Shown piece after piece: positions 43,601 to 51,354 of a DNA stretch of 64,000 nt (its first letter is position 1; each line of letters begins with the position of its first letter). The position numbers and the translations under genes are program-made. Below the pieces are notes generated by a model. The model ran no database searches, was not told the DNA's origin, and saw nothing but the letters and a program-made list of their open reading frames with translations. This DNA comes from Exiguobacterium sp. 9-2 (GTDB lineage: Bacteria; Bacillota; Bacilli; Exiguobacteriales; Exiguobacteriaceae): the NCBI RefSeq assembly GCF_036287235.1, contig NZ_CP142850.1, positions 2,323,336-2,387,335 on the forward strand, written 5' to 3'.

Positions 43601-44458
43601 TCATTTACCTGAATCGTACTGCACTAAGCGTTGCAGATGCATCGTAAGATACGTCGCCTCACCGCGCGGTACCGCTTTCTTCAACTGACGTTCCATGATG
43701 GACATCAGCTCCCAAGCAGTATCATAGCATAGCGGATATTCTTCACGCAATAGCTTTTCTACTTTTTCTGGAGCCTCTAGATACTCCCCATTGGAAACCC
43801 TTTCAATCGCTGAACGAAGGTGCCGAATCAGACGCTTGTAATCAAGCGATTTTCGGTCGATTTTAATCTCCAGTCGCTGTTCGATATGACTAGCAATTAA
43901 ACCGACGAGCTGATGATGGCGGTTAACTTCAAGTACGTCTTTGAAGTTCGTCGCAGAATGAATATGAAGTGCAATGAATCCTATCTCGGCTGGAGGCAGG
44001 TAAAAATTCATCTCGGCACTGATGAACTCGACGATTTCTTCTGCAAGTGCGTACTCTTCCGGATACAAGGCTTCCGTTTCGGCAAGAAACGGATTGGTGA
44101 CTTCCATTCCTTGTTCCAGTCGTTTGAACGTAAACGTCAAATGATCCGTTAATCCGATATGGATATGTTCATCGACTTTTTTTCCAAACCGTGTCTCGAT
44201 CATTGAAACGATTTCATTCATCAACGCGATGAAATTTTCATCGAGGTGACCGACGAGCGCCTTATATTGATCCTGTTCTTCTTTATCCTTCAACGTGTAG
44301 ACTTTTTCCAACTTGTCGAGATCTGTCAGTTGATCGCCTGGCTTCCGACCGAAGCCAATCCCTTTCGCGAGGATAATGACTTCCTGATTCGCACCAGTTG
44401 AACAAATGACGACATTATTATTCAATACCTTGATAACGTGGTACATTTGTTTATCCAT
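43601..44458 (-). CDS. glcT: Transcription antiterminator GlcT (BglG family)
   Basis: A 285-residue RNA-binding antiterminator. The N-terminal CAT domain (residues 1-56, IKVLNNNVVICSTGANQEVI, KGIGFGRKPGDQL) binds the RAT; two PRD domains follow, with conserved histidines in DEHIHIGLTDHL and ALHIHSATNF, whose phosphorylation by PTS proteins controls dimer activity. The adjacent RAT and ptsG-like genes fix the GlcT assignment. The start at 44458 has a GAGAG site; an ATG four codons on is an alternative. Confidence 0.92.
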   Translation of the reverse strand: MDKQMYHVIKVLNNNVVICSTGANQEVIILAKGIGFGRKPGDQLTDLDKLEKVYTLKDKEEQDQYKALVGHLDENFIALMNEIVSMIETRFGKKVDEHIHIGLTDHLTFTFKRLEQGMEVTNPFLAETEALYPEEYALAEEIVEFISAEMNFYLPPAEIGFIALHIHSATNFKDVLEVNRHHQLVGLIASHIEQRLEIKIDRKSLDYKRLIRHLRSAIERVSNGEYLEAPEKVEKLLREEYPLCYDTAWELMSIMERQLKKAVPRGEATYLTMHLQRLVQYDSGK

Positions 44459-44532
44459 TCGCTCTCAACCCAATCTGCTCTTACACATTTATTTAAAGAC
44501 ATTGTTTTTATTATAACGGTTTTTCAAGCACG

Positions 44533-44561
44533 AAAAAAGCCTACTTACTCAAGTAGACTTT
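44533..44561 (-). terminator. Terminator of yuiB
   Basis: An AGTCTACTT/AAGTAGGCT stem is followed on the minus strand by six T. Confidence 0.8.
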
Positions 44562-44877
44562 AAAACATTTGGTAACCGCTCTTACGCAAGAAGCGAATCG
44601 ATAGACCGGCGATGATGATTCCAGCAAACCCAGCTGCGAACATCGTGATATCCGCTGCCTGCAGTCCAGCAATCCGGTCCCCAAGATTCGGAATCGCTTC
44701 ACGAGCATTCGTGAAGTATTCGAGCGTAGATTGGTTATCGATCATCATGATGAGGATGATCGGATAGAGTACGAGCATCACCCATGTACTCCGTAACAAC
44801 ATGTTTAAAATGAATCCGATACTAAAGAACATGACGAGATAAAGCACACTCCCGATCACGGCTTGAATGATATGCAT
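44560..44877 (-). CDS. yuiB: YuiB-like membrane protein
   Basis: A 105-residue membrane protein with three or four hydrophobic segments (IIQAVIGSVLYLVMFFSIGF, TWVMLVLYPIILIMMID, FAAGFAGIIIAGLSI). Sequence pattern and its place next to the yumB-type NADH dehydrogenase match YuiB of Bacillus, whose role is unknown. AAAGGGGG precedes the ATG at 44877; the longer frame to 44931 would run through the upstream terminator. Confidence 0.8.
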   Translation of the reverse strand: MHIIQAVIGSVLYLVMFFSIGFILNMLLRSTWVMLVLYPIILIMMIDNQSTLEYFTNAREAIPNLGDRIAGLQAADITMFAAGFAGIIIAGLSIRFLRKSGYQMF

Positions 44878-44914
44878 ACTGTTCCCCCTTTGAATCTCTT
44901 CTAGTATAACCGAC

Positions 44915-44947
44915 AAAAAAGGCAAATGCACGAGTGTACATTTGCCT
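44915..44947 (-). terminator. Terminator of the NDH-2 gene
   Basis: AGGCAAATG pairs with CATTTGCCT around a 10-base loop; six T follow on the minus strand. Confidence 0.8.
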
Positions 44948-44958
44948 AAAACGTGAAC

Positions 44959-46170
44959 TTAGAACTTCCCTTTTTTGATCGCAAGACCAAGTTTTTTCAG
45001 TTCAAAGAAGTGTTTGTTGTCGATGACTTTTTTCATGAACGATGCGTTACGACCGTAAATCTTCTTGCCGAAGACCATGCCGATACCATCTTTATGACCA
45101 AGTGAAGCGACCGTTCCTTTGTTCTCGTACGTGAACGTCGATGTTTGACGACCCGCGATGAGTGCTGCGATGTTCTCAGCGACTTTGTGTGCTTGTTGTG
45201 TCGCGATTTGTGCAGTTGGTGGGTACGGACGGTTCGAACTTGGATCCATGACTGCTGAACAGTCACCGATCATGAAGACGTTATCGTGTCCTGGAACACG
45301 AAGATCTTCTTCGACGACGACACGGTTACGCATCGCTTCGAAACCAGATGCTGCAACGACAGGGTTACCGCTGACGCCACCTGTCCAGATGATCGTACTT
45401 GCTTCGATCGTTTCAGTCGCGTCGCCTTGAAGCGGACCGAACGTGACGCTTCCTGGTCCACATTCCTTGATGCCGTTACCGAGTTTGAACTCGACGCCTT
45501 GGCGCTCAAGCCATTTGTGTGCGTAGTTGACGAGATCAGCATCGAATCCTGGAAGGACTGTTGGCGCTGCCTCGATGTTAACGACACGAACGAGTTCGCG
45601 TGGGATATCATATTGTTTGCACAGTTCTGGAATACGGTTGACGAGCTCACCCATGAACTCGATTCCTGTGAATCCAGCACCACCGACGACGATCGTCAAG
45701 AGTGAACGATCTTGTGATCCTGTTGTTTTGTACTGTGCGAATGAGTAATCGATATGTTCCTTGATTTTACGGACGCTGTTCAACGAGCTGATCGTTAATG
45801 CGTGTTCCTTCAATCCTTTGATACCGAATGTTTCAGGAACGCCACCGAGAGCAACGACGACGTAATCGTAAGGAACTGTTCCGCCATCTTGTAAAAGAAC
45901 TGTTTTAGCAGCCGTGTCGACTTTCTCAACGATCCCTTTGACAAGTTTGACGCGTGACGGGTTGATGACATCATTGATGTAGATGCGTGCTTGCTCCGCA
46001 GACATCGTACCTGCAGCTGGTTCATGCAACCAAGTTGTTTGGTAATGATAGTCGTGTTTATTAATCAACGTGATGTTCGCTTGATCGACGCCGAGTTTCT
46101 TTTGAAGGTTGACTGCTGTGATCAATCCACCGTAGCCCGCTCCAAGAATAACAATGTTAGGTGTGTTCAT
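44959..46170 (-). CDS. Type II NADH dehydrogenase (YumB/Ndh-like)
   Basis: A 403-residue FAD protein of the NDH-2 family. The FAD motif NIVILGAGYGGLITAV and the NADH motif TIVVGGAGFTGIEFMGEL are present, with the second FAD contact NVFMIGDCSAVMDP and the quinone-side segment YPPTAQIATQQAHKVAENI. It would pass electrons from NADH to menaquinone at the membrane. Gene order next to yuiB and a yumC-type gene suggests the YumB member. AAGGAG precedes the ATG at 46170. A Rex-type palindrome sits in its leader. Confidence 0.92.
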   Translation of the reverse strand: MNTPNIVILGAGYGGLITAVNLQKKLGVDQANITLINKHDYHYQTTWLHEPAAGTMSAEQARIYINDVINPSRVKLVKGIVEKVDTAAKTVLLQDGGTVPYDYVVVALGGVPETFGIKGLKEHALTISSLNSVRKIKEHIDYSFAQYKTTGSQDRSLLTIVVGGAGFTGIEFMGELVNRIPELCKQYDIPRELVRVVNIEAAPTVLPGFDADLVNYAHKWLERQGVEFKLGNGIKECGPGSVTFGPLQGDATETIEASTIIWTGGVSGNPVVAASGFEAMRNRVVVEEDLRVPGHDNVFMIGDCSAVMDPSSNRPYPPTAQIATQQAHKVAENIAALIAGRQTSTFTYENKGTVASLGHKDGIGMVFGKKIYGRNASFMKKVIDNKHFFELKKLGLAIKKGKF

Positions 46171-46201
46171 GTTCTGATACTCCTTACGAATCGTAGTTTT
46201 G

Positions 46202-46219
46202 TTGTGATTTTCTTCACAT
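46202..46219. promoter_or_regulatory. Rex operator candidate before the NDH-2 gene
   Basis: TTGTGATTTTCTTCACAT has the half-sites TTGTGA and TCACAT separated by six bases, against the Rex consensus TTGTGAANNNNTTCACAA. It lies 32 bases upstream of the start codon. Rex senses NADH/NAD+ and controls ndh in Bacillus. Confidence 0.6.
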
Positions 46220-46353
46220 TCAATTACAGACGAATGTTCAAAAACTTTGTTCAAATAATGTTCACATGTCTATAAGCCTATTGAAACACTTTTTAAGAAT
46301 GATTGCAAAAGAAAAATGTAATTTCCTTTAAAAAAATGTGAGATGTTCCGTAC

Positions 46354-46384
46354 TTGCACCTGAACCCCCTACTTCCTATATAAT
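46354..46384 (+). promoter_or_regulatory. SigA-type promoter of the ferredoxin-NADP reductase gene
   Basis: TTGCAC (46354-46359) is 19 bases from a perfect TATAAT (46379-46384); a TATATA two bases earlier would give 17. It is immediately upstream of the gene. Confidence 0.6.
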
Positions 46385-46413
46385 AGACCTATCCAATGCT
46401 AGGAGGGAATCAG

Positions 46414-47412
46414 ATGTACCAACCATATGATGTCACGATCATCGGCGGCGGTCCGGTCGGACTGTTCACCGCGTTTTATTCAGGAATGCGCCAGATGAAG
46501 ACGAAGGTCATCGAGAGTCTACCTCAATTAGGTGGTCAACTCGCTACGCTTTATCCTGAAAAATATATATACGATATCGCCGGTTTTCCAAAAGTAAAAG
46601 CGCAGGAACTAGTCGATCGGCTACTTGAACAGGCGAATGAATTTGATCCGACGTATGTGCTCGGTGAGACAGTCATCGCTTATGAACGGATGGATGATGG
46701 GATCATCCGCCTCGTCACGAACAAAGGCGAGCATTATACGAAGACCGTCATCTTGACAGCAGGGAACGGTTCGTTCGCTGCGCGCCCACTCGGTGTCGCG
46801 GACGCGGAACGCTTCGAGGAAACAAACTTGCACTATTTCGTCAACGACATGGAACGTTTCAAGGATCGTCAAGTCGTCCTGCTTGGTGGTGGCGATTCAG
46901 CAGTCGACTGGTCATTGATGCTTGAACCGATTGCGAAATCCGTCACGCTCGTCCACCGTCGCGATAAGTTCCGTGCCCATGAACATTCGGTCGAACTATT
47001 ACACGACTCATCCGTTAACGTCATGACGCCGTATACGCTCGAATCGGTCACAGGTGAGACGCACATCGAGACGATGACGTTCAAACATGCTGAAAGTGGC
47101 GAAGTCGTCGTCGTTGCTGCTGACGATGTCGTCTGCAACTTTGGTTTCGTCTCGTCACTTGGGCCGCTCAAAGAATGGGAAGTCGAGTTCGAACGCAATT
47201 CGATTCGCGTCAACTCGAAGATGGAGACTGCGATTCCAGGCGTCTTCGCTTGTGGAGATATTGCGACTTACGAAGGACGCGTCAAATTGATCGCAACAGG
47301 CTTCGGTGAAGCACCGATTGCCGTCAACCAGGCGAAACTTCTTGTCGATCCATCGGCTCGTCACCCGCAACACTCGACAAGTCTGTTCGAAAAAGTAACG
47401 AATCATTCTTGA
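46414..47412 (+). CDS. yumC: Ferredoxin/flavodoxin-NADP+ reductase (YumC type)
   Basis: A 332-residue thioredoxin-reductase-like flavoprotein. FAD binds at [19 protein letters not shown] and in [18 protein letters not shown] binds at [13 protein letters not shown]. The CxxC redox pair of thioredoxin reductase is absent, which marks the YumC ferredoxin-NADP+ reductases of Firmicutes. It could supply reduced flavodoxin or ferredoxin, for example to the flavodoxin of the nrd operon. The ATG at 46414 follows AGGAGGGA. Divergent from the NDH-2 gene. Confidence 0.92.
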   Translation: MYQPYDVTIIGGGPVGLFTAFYSGMRQMKTKVIESLPQLGGQLATLYPEKYIYDIAGFPKVKAQELVDRLLEQANEFDPTYVLGETVIAYERMDDGIIRLVTNKGEHYTKTVILTAGNGSFAARPLGVADAERFEETNLHYFVNDMERFKDRQVVLLGGGDSAVDWSLMLEPIAKSVTLVHRRDKFRAHEHSVELLHDSSVNVMTPYTLESVTGETHIETMTFKHAESGEVVVVAADDVVCNFGFVSSLGPLKEWEVEFERNSIRVNSKMETAIPGVFACGDIATYEGRVKLIATGFGEAPIAVNQAKLLVDPSARHPQHSTSLFEKVTNHS

Positions 47413-47433
47413 GATAAATGAATGGCTGCAAAC

Positions 47434-47484
47434 AAATAAGAGGTCGAATTCTGGATAACATACCGGAGTCCGACCTCTTATTTT
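47434..47484. terminator. Intrinsic terminator
   Basis: AATAAGAGGTCG pairs with CGACCTCTTATT across a 24-base apical part and is followed by TTTTG on the plus strand. Confidence 0.8.
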
Positions 47485-47511
47485 GATGGAATCACACCTA
47501 GGACGTGACCA

Positions 47512-47640
47512 AACATCTTTGACTCCTACAGGAAAAGGAAGCACGATGTGTGCTTCCGTCAGGGATAAGGAAGACCCGATAGATCACATGGAATGGGAAC
47601 TGGCGCGGCTTACATCCCGCCTGAGGAAAGCGAAGATGTT
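47512..47640. repeat. Interspersed palindromic element, copy 2
   Basis: Perfect 8-base terminal arms AACATCTT (47512-47519) and AAGATGTT (47633-47640) enclose GACTCCTACAGGAAAA at one side and TGAGGAAAGCG at the other, with GCGGC inside. These blocks correspond to the reverse complement of copy 1 (24061-24185). A perfect GGAAGCAC/GTGCTTCC hairpin lies at 47537-47557. The element sits between the yumC terminator and the 3' end of the acetyltransferase gene. Confidence 0.7.
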
Positions 47641-47653
47641 GAAACGTCCGATT

Positions 47654-48145
47654 TCATACGAATGATCTTTTAACAGGCATCCGGTAAACCCGCTGCACGA
47701 GTTCCACCCCACCACGCTCAATCATCGATTCTTCGAAGAGCTGACCGCCGAATCGCTCGTAAAACTGGCACGCCGGATTATCCCGCAAGACAGAAACCTG
47801 CATTGACTCGTATTCCGCCAAGTCCTCGATGATACGTTGAAACAATGCCTTCCCGAGCCCCTGCCCTTGAGAAGCTCGCAAAACATAAATCGCGTAGAGT
47901 TCTCCTTCACGCGCATCCCTTCGATTTGGTCCACCTTGCGCAAAGCCAACGACTTCGTCTTCTAACTCCACAACATACACGCGCTGATCGACTAACGTCT
48001 GCTCCCATTGTTTCGTCCGTTTCTCGTAAGACAACTGTGCTAAATAAGGATCAGGGATGATCCCTTGATATGTCTCCCGCCAGGCATCGATATGAACGCG
48101 CGCAATGGTCGACGCATCTTCAAGACGTGCTTCACGGATGATCAT
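47654..48145 (-). CDS. GNAT N-acetyltransferase
   Basis: A 163-residue acetyltransferase. The acetyl-CoA motif is YVLRASQGQGLGKALFQRII (Q-x-x-G-L-G), preceded by EDEVVGFAQGGPNR and followed by QVSVLRDNPACQFYERFGGQ. The N-terminal IREARLEDASTIARVHIDAW with TYQGIIPDPYL is typical of YkkB/YjcF-like small-molecule acetyltransferases. It overlaps the upstream acetyltransferase gene by 4 bases (ATGA) and so is part of a three-gene operon. Substrate unknown. Confidence 0.87.
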   Translation of the reverse strand: MIIREARLEDASTIARVHIDAWRETYQGIIPDPYLAQLSYEKRTKQWEQTLVDQRVYVVELEDEVVGFAQGGPNRRDAREGELYAIYVLRASQGQGLGKALFQRIIEDLAEYESMQVSVLRDNPACQFYERFGGQLFEESMIERGGVELVQRVYRMPVKRSFV

Positions 48146-48645
48146 AACGGGATGATGAAGCGACGTGTCTCGCGTCCATTACGAACAGTCGGCTCAATTT
48201 CTCGTCCGCCGTTCGCCAAGATGACACGGCGAGATGCTAGATTATCAACGCCACACGTCAACAGCACTTGATCGAGTCCACGTTGCCGCGCTTCTTCAAG
48301 CGCCAATCGAAGACCGGTCGTCGCATATCCTTTCTGACGCTCGGATGGTCGGATGCCGTATCCGATATGTCCGCCGTACAATTTTAAGTTCTCCGTCAAG
48401 TCATGCCGGAAGTTTAACGCGCCGACGATTCGTTGTCCGTCGACCATCCAGTACGTCGAATGCGTGACAAGACCTTCTCTGACTGTCGTTTCCATTTCTT
48501 TAAGCTCCGCGAAATAGGTAGCGAGCGGTTCATACGTATCCCCGACCGCTTCCGGTACGATCGTTTCGCCCGACTCTCGCCAGTCTTCTAAAAAGGCGCG
48601 GTATTCTGTCTCCCATGCAAGAGTTGGTTTCATCAACTGCATCAT
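48142..48645 (-). CDS. GNAT N-acetyltransferase (YesJ/RimJ-like)
   Basis: A 167-residue acetyltransferase of another GNAT subgroup: GGHIGYGIRPSERQKGYATT with the acetyl-CoA loop, then LEEARQRGLDQVLLTCGVDN and ASRRVILANGGREIE. The central segment YWMVDGQRIVGALNFRHDL is the beta4 strand region. It overlaps its neighbours on both sides by 4 bases, a sign of coupled translation of epimerase-like protein, this protein and the next acetyltransferase. Substrate unknown. Confidence 0.87.
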   Translation of the reverse strand: MMQLMKPTLAWETEYRAFLEDWRESGETIVPEAVGDTYEPLATYFAELKEMETTVREGLVTHSTYWMVDGQRIVGALNFRHDLTENLKLYGGHIGYGIRPSERQKGYATTGLRLALEEARQRGLDQVLLTCGVDNLASRRVILANGGREIEPTVRNGRETRRFIIPL

Positions 48646-49508
48646 TGGTGATTGCGCACCTCCTCTTCAATCAAACGATCAAGCCAGTCATCGACATGTT
48701 GGAACAGATAGCCCGCTTGTTTTGCGGCTGTCGTATCCATATAAAAATCGCGTTCTGGCGCAAGAGGCGATTCATCCTCTCCTTTTGCGACGATTTGGCT
48801 CGTCGTTCCCGCAATACGGTCGATTTTATCCATCAGGTCTTGAATCGATAGGACGCCGTCACTCGCAGCGTTGATCGGTCCTGTCAATTCCGAACGACCA
48901 CACCATTCAAGAAAGGCAGCGGCTTCGTAACTTGAGATGTAGCCCATCTTCGCATAGTTGTTTTCAGCGATAATCGGACGACCGTCAAGCCCGCGTTTGA
49001 TATGGAAGACAAGTCGTTCCGTATAATCGTCTGGTCCGAGGACAACAGGAAAACGAACGGCAACGACAGGGAAGGTCGCGCGTTGGAAGAAATAACTCTC
49101 CGCTTGGCGCTTTCCTTCGCCATACCCATGTTCCTTCTCAAGATCATATTTCCCGGGAAACGGATTGTAGGCACGTTCCGTGATATTCGCACCACCGTCT
49201 TCATAAACAGACATCGTCGACGTCAACACATAGCGTCCGACTTTTCCTTCAAACGCGTCGATCGCGAGCTTTGCTTGATACGGCGTGAAGCAAATGTTGT
49301 CATAGATGACATCCCAGTGCTGTTGGCTTAAATCCTTCATCGTACTACTTGACGTCCGGTCTCCTTTGAAAAATGTCAAGCCCTTCGCGACGGGTGGAGT
49401 ATGCTCACCGCGTGTGACGATCGTCACATCATCCCCCGAATCGGCTAAACGAATTGCTAAGCGTCGTCCGAAATAGCGTGTTCCCCCGAAGATCAATACT
49501 TTTCTCAT
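48642..49508 (-). CDS. NAD-dependent epimerase/dehydratase-like protein
   Basis: A 288-residue extended SDR protein. The NAD(P) loop is VLIFGGTRYFGRRLAIRL; VTIVTRGEHTPP follows; the catalytic region has STMSVYED and YGEGKRQAE, so a Y-x-x-x-K site is likely in HGYGEGKRQ. The pattern GTRYFGR is shared with chloroplast RNA-binding-like/isoflavone-reductase-like SDRs of Firmicutes. AGGGAGGG precedes the ATG at 49508; the frame to 49730 crosses a terminator. First gene of an operon with two acetyltransferases. Substrate unknown. Confidence 0.82.
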   Translation of the reverse strand: MRKVLIFGGTRYFGRRLAIRLADSGDDVTIVTRGEHTPPVAKGLTFFKGDRTSSSTMKDLSQQHWDVIYDNICFTPYQAKLAIDAFEGKVGRYVLTSTMSVYEDGGANITERAYNPFPGKYDLEKEHGYGEGKRQAESYFFQRATFPVVAVRFPVVLGPDDYTERLVFHIKRGLDGRPIIAENNYAKMGYISSYEAAAFLEWCGRSELTGPINAASDGVLSIQDLMDKIDRIAGTTSQIVAKGEDESPLAPERDFYMDTTAAKQAGYLFQHVDDWLDRLIEEEVRNHQ

Positions 49509-49592
49509 CCTGAAGCCCTCCCTATTCGTAGTAGCATTCACTCTCTGTAATATTTCGAGTAAACTCAACAAGTCTCCTGTATGAGAGCAACA

Positions 49593-49620
49593 AAAAAATC
49601 GTGGACGATGTCCACGATTG
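49593..49620 (-). terminator. Terminator of the IscA-type gene
   Basis: A perfect ATCGTGGAC/GTCCACGAT stem with a 3-base loop is followed on the minus strand by seven T. Confidence 0.9.
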
Positions 49621-49626
49621 GATTCA

Positions 49627-49977
49627 TTAACAGCCACCTGGTGTCCCGGCATTCGTTGCTGTCCGGAATGATGTTCCGCAACCACACGTTGCGATGGCAT
49701 TCGGATTCGTGATCGTGAATCCGCCACCAAGCATTGACTGTTTATAATCGATTTCCAGTCCTTTGACGACCGGATAATCCTTTTCGTCCACGATGACGGT
49801 CACGCCGTGCTGTTCAAAAACGAGATCCGTTTCTTTTTGTTGATCGAATCCCATTCCGTACGACAGACCACTACATCCACCACCTTGGACGAGCATCCGA
49901 AGATTTCGTTCATCTGCTGGTGCCTGCGCCATCATGTCCTGGACTTGTAGCGCTGCTGCCTCCGTTAAATGGATCAT
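49627..49977 (-). CDS. yutM: A-type iron-sulfur carrier (YutM/HesB family)
   Basis: A 116-residue HesB/IscA-type protein. The three cluster cysteines are C35 (QGGGCSGLSYGM), C98 and C100 (ATCGCGTSF); an extra cysteine closes the protein at C116. It delivers iron-sulfur clusters to target enzymes, in line with lipA and suf genes nearby. Order next to yuzB, yutJ, yuzD and yutI matches the Bacillus yut cluster. Single-gene unit with its own terminator. Confidence 0.93.
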   Translation of the reverse strand: MIHLTEAAALQVQDMMAQAPADERNLRMLVQGGGCSGLSYGMGFDQQKETDLVFEQHGVTVIVDEKDYPVVKGLEIDYKQSMLGGGFTITNPNAIATCGCGTSFRTATNAGTPGGC

Positions 49978-50090
49978 GTCATCACCTTCCTTTTCTTTAG
50001 TATACGCAACTTCTGAGCGAATCGAAACCTAGTTGCTTGAAACTATCTTGAATTCGTTGTATAAATGGTATGTACAATAAAATAATCGTT

Positions 50091-50325
50091 CCATCTTCAG
50101 GGCAGGGTGAAATTCCCGACCGGCGGTAAACAACTCTTTTTAAGTTGAAGCCCGCGAGCGAATAGGGCGCTATTTGCTGATTCTGTGTAATTCAGGAGCC
50201 GACAGTACAGTCTGGATGGGAGAAGATGGCGGCATGAGTTTGAATTTGATCGATTTTGCAATAATCGATTAGGTTTATTTAATGCGGACTTCTCCCCTGT
50301 TGATCTGATCAATAGGGGTTTCTTT
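50091..50325 (+). promoter_or_regulatory. FMN riboswitch (RFN element) of ribU
   Basis: The aptamer spans 50091-50229: P1 is CCATCTTC paired with GAAGATGG, enclosing GGGCAGGGTGAAATTCCCGA, CCGGCGGT, AGCCCGCGAGCG and GAGCCGACAGT with TCTGGATGGGAGAAG, all RFN hallmarks. The platform is a terminator (CCCCTGTTGAT paired with ATCAATAGGGG, 50294-50318, with TTTCTTT). TTCTCCC before it can pair with GGGAGAA of the aptamer, giving the antiterminator. High FMN should stop ribU expression. Confidence 0.97.
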
Positions 50326-50385
50326 ATGGTCGCAGTCATGCCAATACTTCATCGAGAGGAACGAGCAAAAGGAGACAATACTCGT

Positions 50386-50952
50386 ATGAAACGCACACAA
50401 AAAATGGTCACTCTGTCAATGTTAGGTTCAATCTCGTTTGTTCTTATGCTTATCAATTTTCCACTACCGTTCTTACCAAACTATCTGAAGATCGACTTCA
50501 GTGACGTTCCTGCTCTTGTCGCAGCGATCATGTTCTCACCGGTCGCAGGTGTCATCGTCGAAGCATTGAAGAACGTGTTATACTACATTTTCCGCGGAAG
50601 TGGTGTTCCGGTCGGAGAATTCGCGAACTTCGCTGCAGGCGTCGCATTCGTACTACCTGTCAGCTGGTTCTACCACAAAAAGAAATCAACACAAGGTCTC
50701 GCAACTGGTCTCGTCGCTGGTACGATCACGATGGCACTCGGTCTTGCGATCCTCAACTATATCTTGATCCTTCCAGCGTATGCATGGTTCCTCGGTATGG
50801 ATTACATGGCGGATCCAGCTGTCAAATGGACAGCGATCACTGCCGGTATCTTACCGTTTAACGTCATCAAGGCTTTGTTCATCTCGGCACTCTTCATTCC
50901 ATTGTTCTTGAAACTACGCCCATGGATGATGCGCCGTCAACAATCTGCCTGA
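50386..50952 (+). CDS. ribU: Riboflavin ECF transporter substrate-binding subunit RibU
   Basis: A 188-residue membrane protein with six hydrophobic segments of the ECF S-component type. Sequence features include MVTLSMLGSISFVLMLINFP, LKIDFSDVPALVAAIMFSPV and EALKNVLYYIFRGSGVPVGE, characteristic of RibU. It captures riboflavin and works with the shared energising module EcfAA'T encoded elsewhere. AAAGGAG supports the ATG at 50386, downstream of the FMN riboswitch; the frame from 50326 begins in the terminator. Confidence 0.96.
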   Translation: MKRTQKMVTLSMLGSISFVLMLINFPLPFLPNYLKIDFSDVPALVAAIMFSPVAGVIVEALKNVLYYIFRGSGVPVGEFANFAAGVAFVLPVSWFYHKKKSTQGLATGLVAGTITMALGLAILNYILILPAYAWFLGMDYMADPAVKWTAITAGILPFNVIKALFISALFIPLFLKLRPWMMRRQQSA

Positions 50953-50982
50953 TCCGAAAAGCTGCGCCCGCTGACGGACACG

Positions 50983-51017
50983 AATCCCCTCGTTCAGACG
51001 AACGAGGGGATTTTTTG
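50983..51017 (+). terminator. Terminator of ribU
   Basis: A perfect ATCCCCTCGTT/AACGAGGGGAT stem is followed by six T; convergent with yuzB. Confidence 0.9.
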
Positions 51018-51028
51018 GCTGTCCATGC

Positions 51029-51262
51029 TCACAGCTCATTCTCTTCGATTTTCAGGTAAATCTTTTCAAGCAACTCTTCCGGCGTTTCACCTACGACGGT
51101 CTCACCATCTACGAGACAAAAATGGTCAAGCGAACAAATCCCGCAATAACCGAGGCAACCGTATTCGACGACGTCAACATTCGGGTCACGTTCAAGTTGC
51201 TCCATGACGACCTGTGTACCAGCCGCTAAGTTACTAATACAAAATTCAATAATCGGATTCAC
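51029..51262 (-). CDS. yuzB: YuzB-like small protein (DUF1450)
   Basis: A 77-residue protein of the DUF1450/YuzB family. It has cysteines in EFCISNLA, EYGCLGYCGICSLDHFCLVD, a pattern reminiscent of metal or iron-sulfur binding, but no function is established. It lies in the yut gene cluster, convergent with ribU and divergent from yutJ. The ribosome site is GGAGG about 9 bases before the ATG. Confidence 0.88.
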   Translation of the reverse strand: MNPIIEFCISNLAAGTQVVMEQLERDPNVDVVEYGCLGYCGICSLDHFCLVDGETVVGETPEELLEKIYLKIEENEL

Positions 51263-51354
51263 TTTTTTTCCTCCTTCAAGCAGGAAACGACCTGCCTCAT
51301 GTCGTATTATACAAGGTCAGACTGATTTAGGGGAACTAAGGGGGATTTTACGTT

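Noticed and set aside
47483-47665. Plus-strand frame of 60 codons across palindromic element copy 2
   Set aside because: It runs through the terminal arms and inner hairpin of the repeat and into the end of the opposite gene; no ribosome site.
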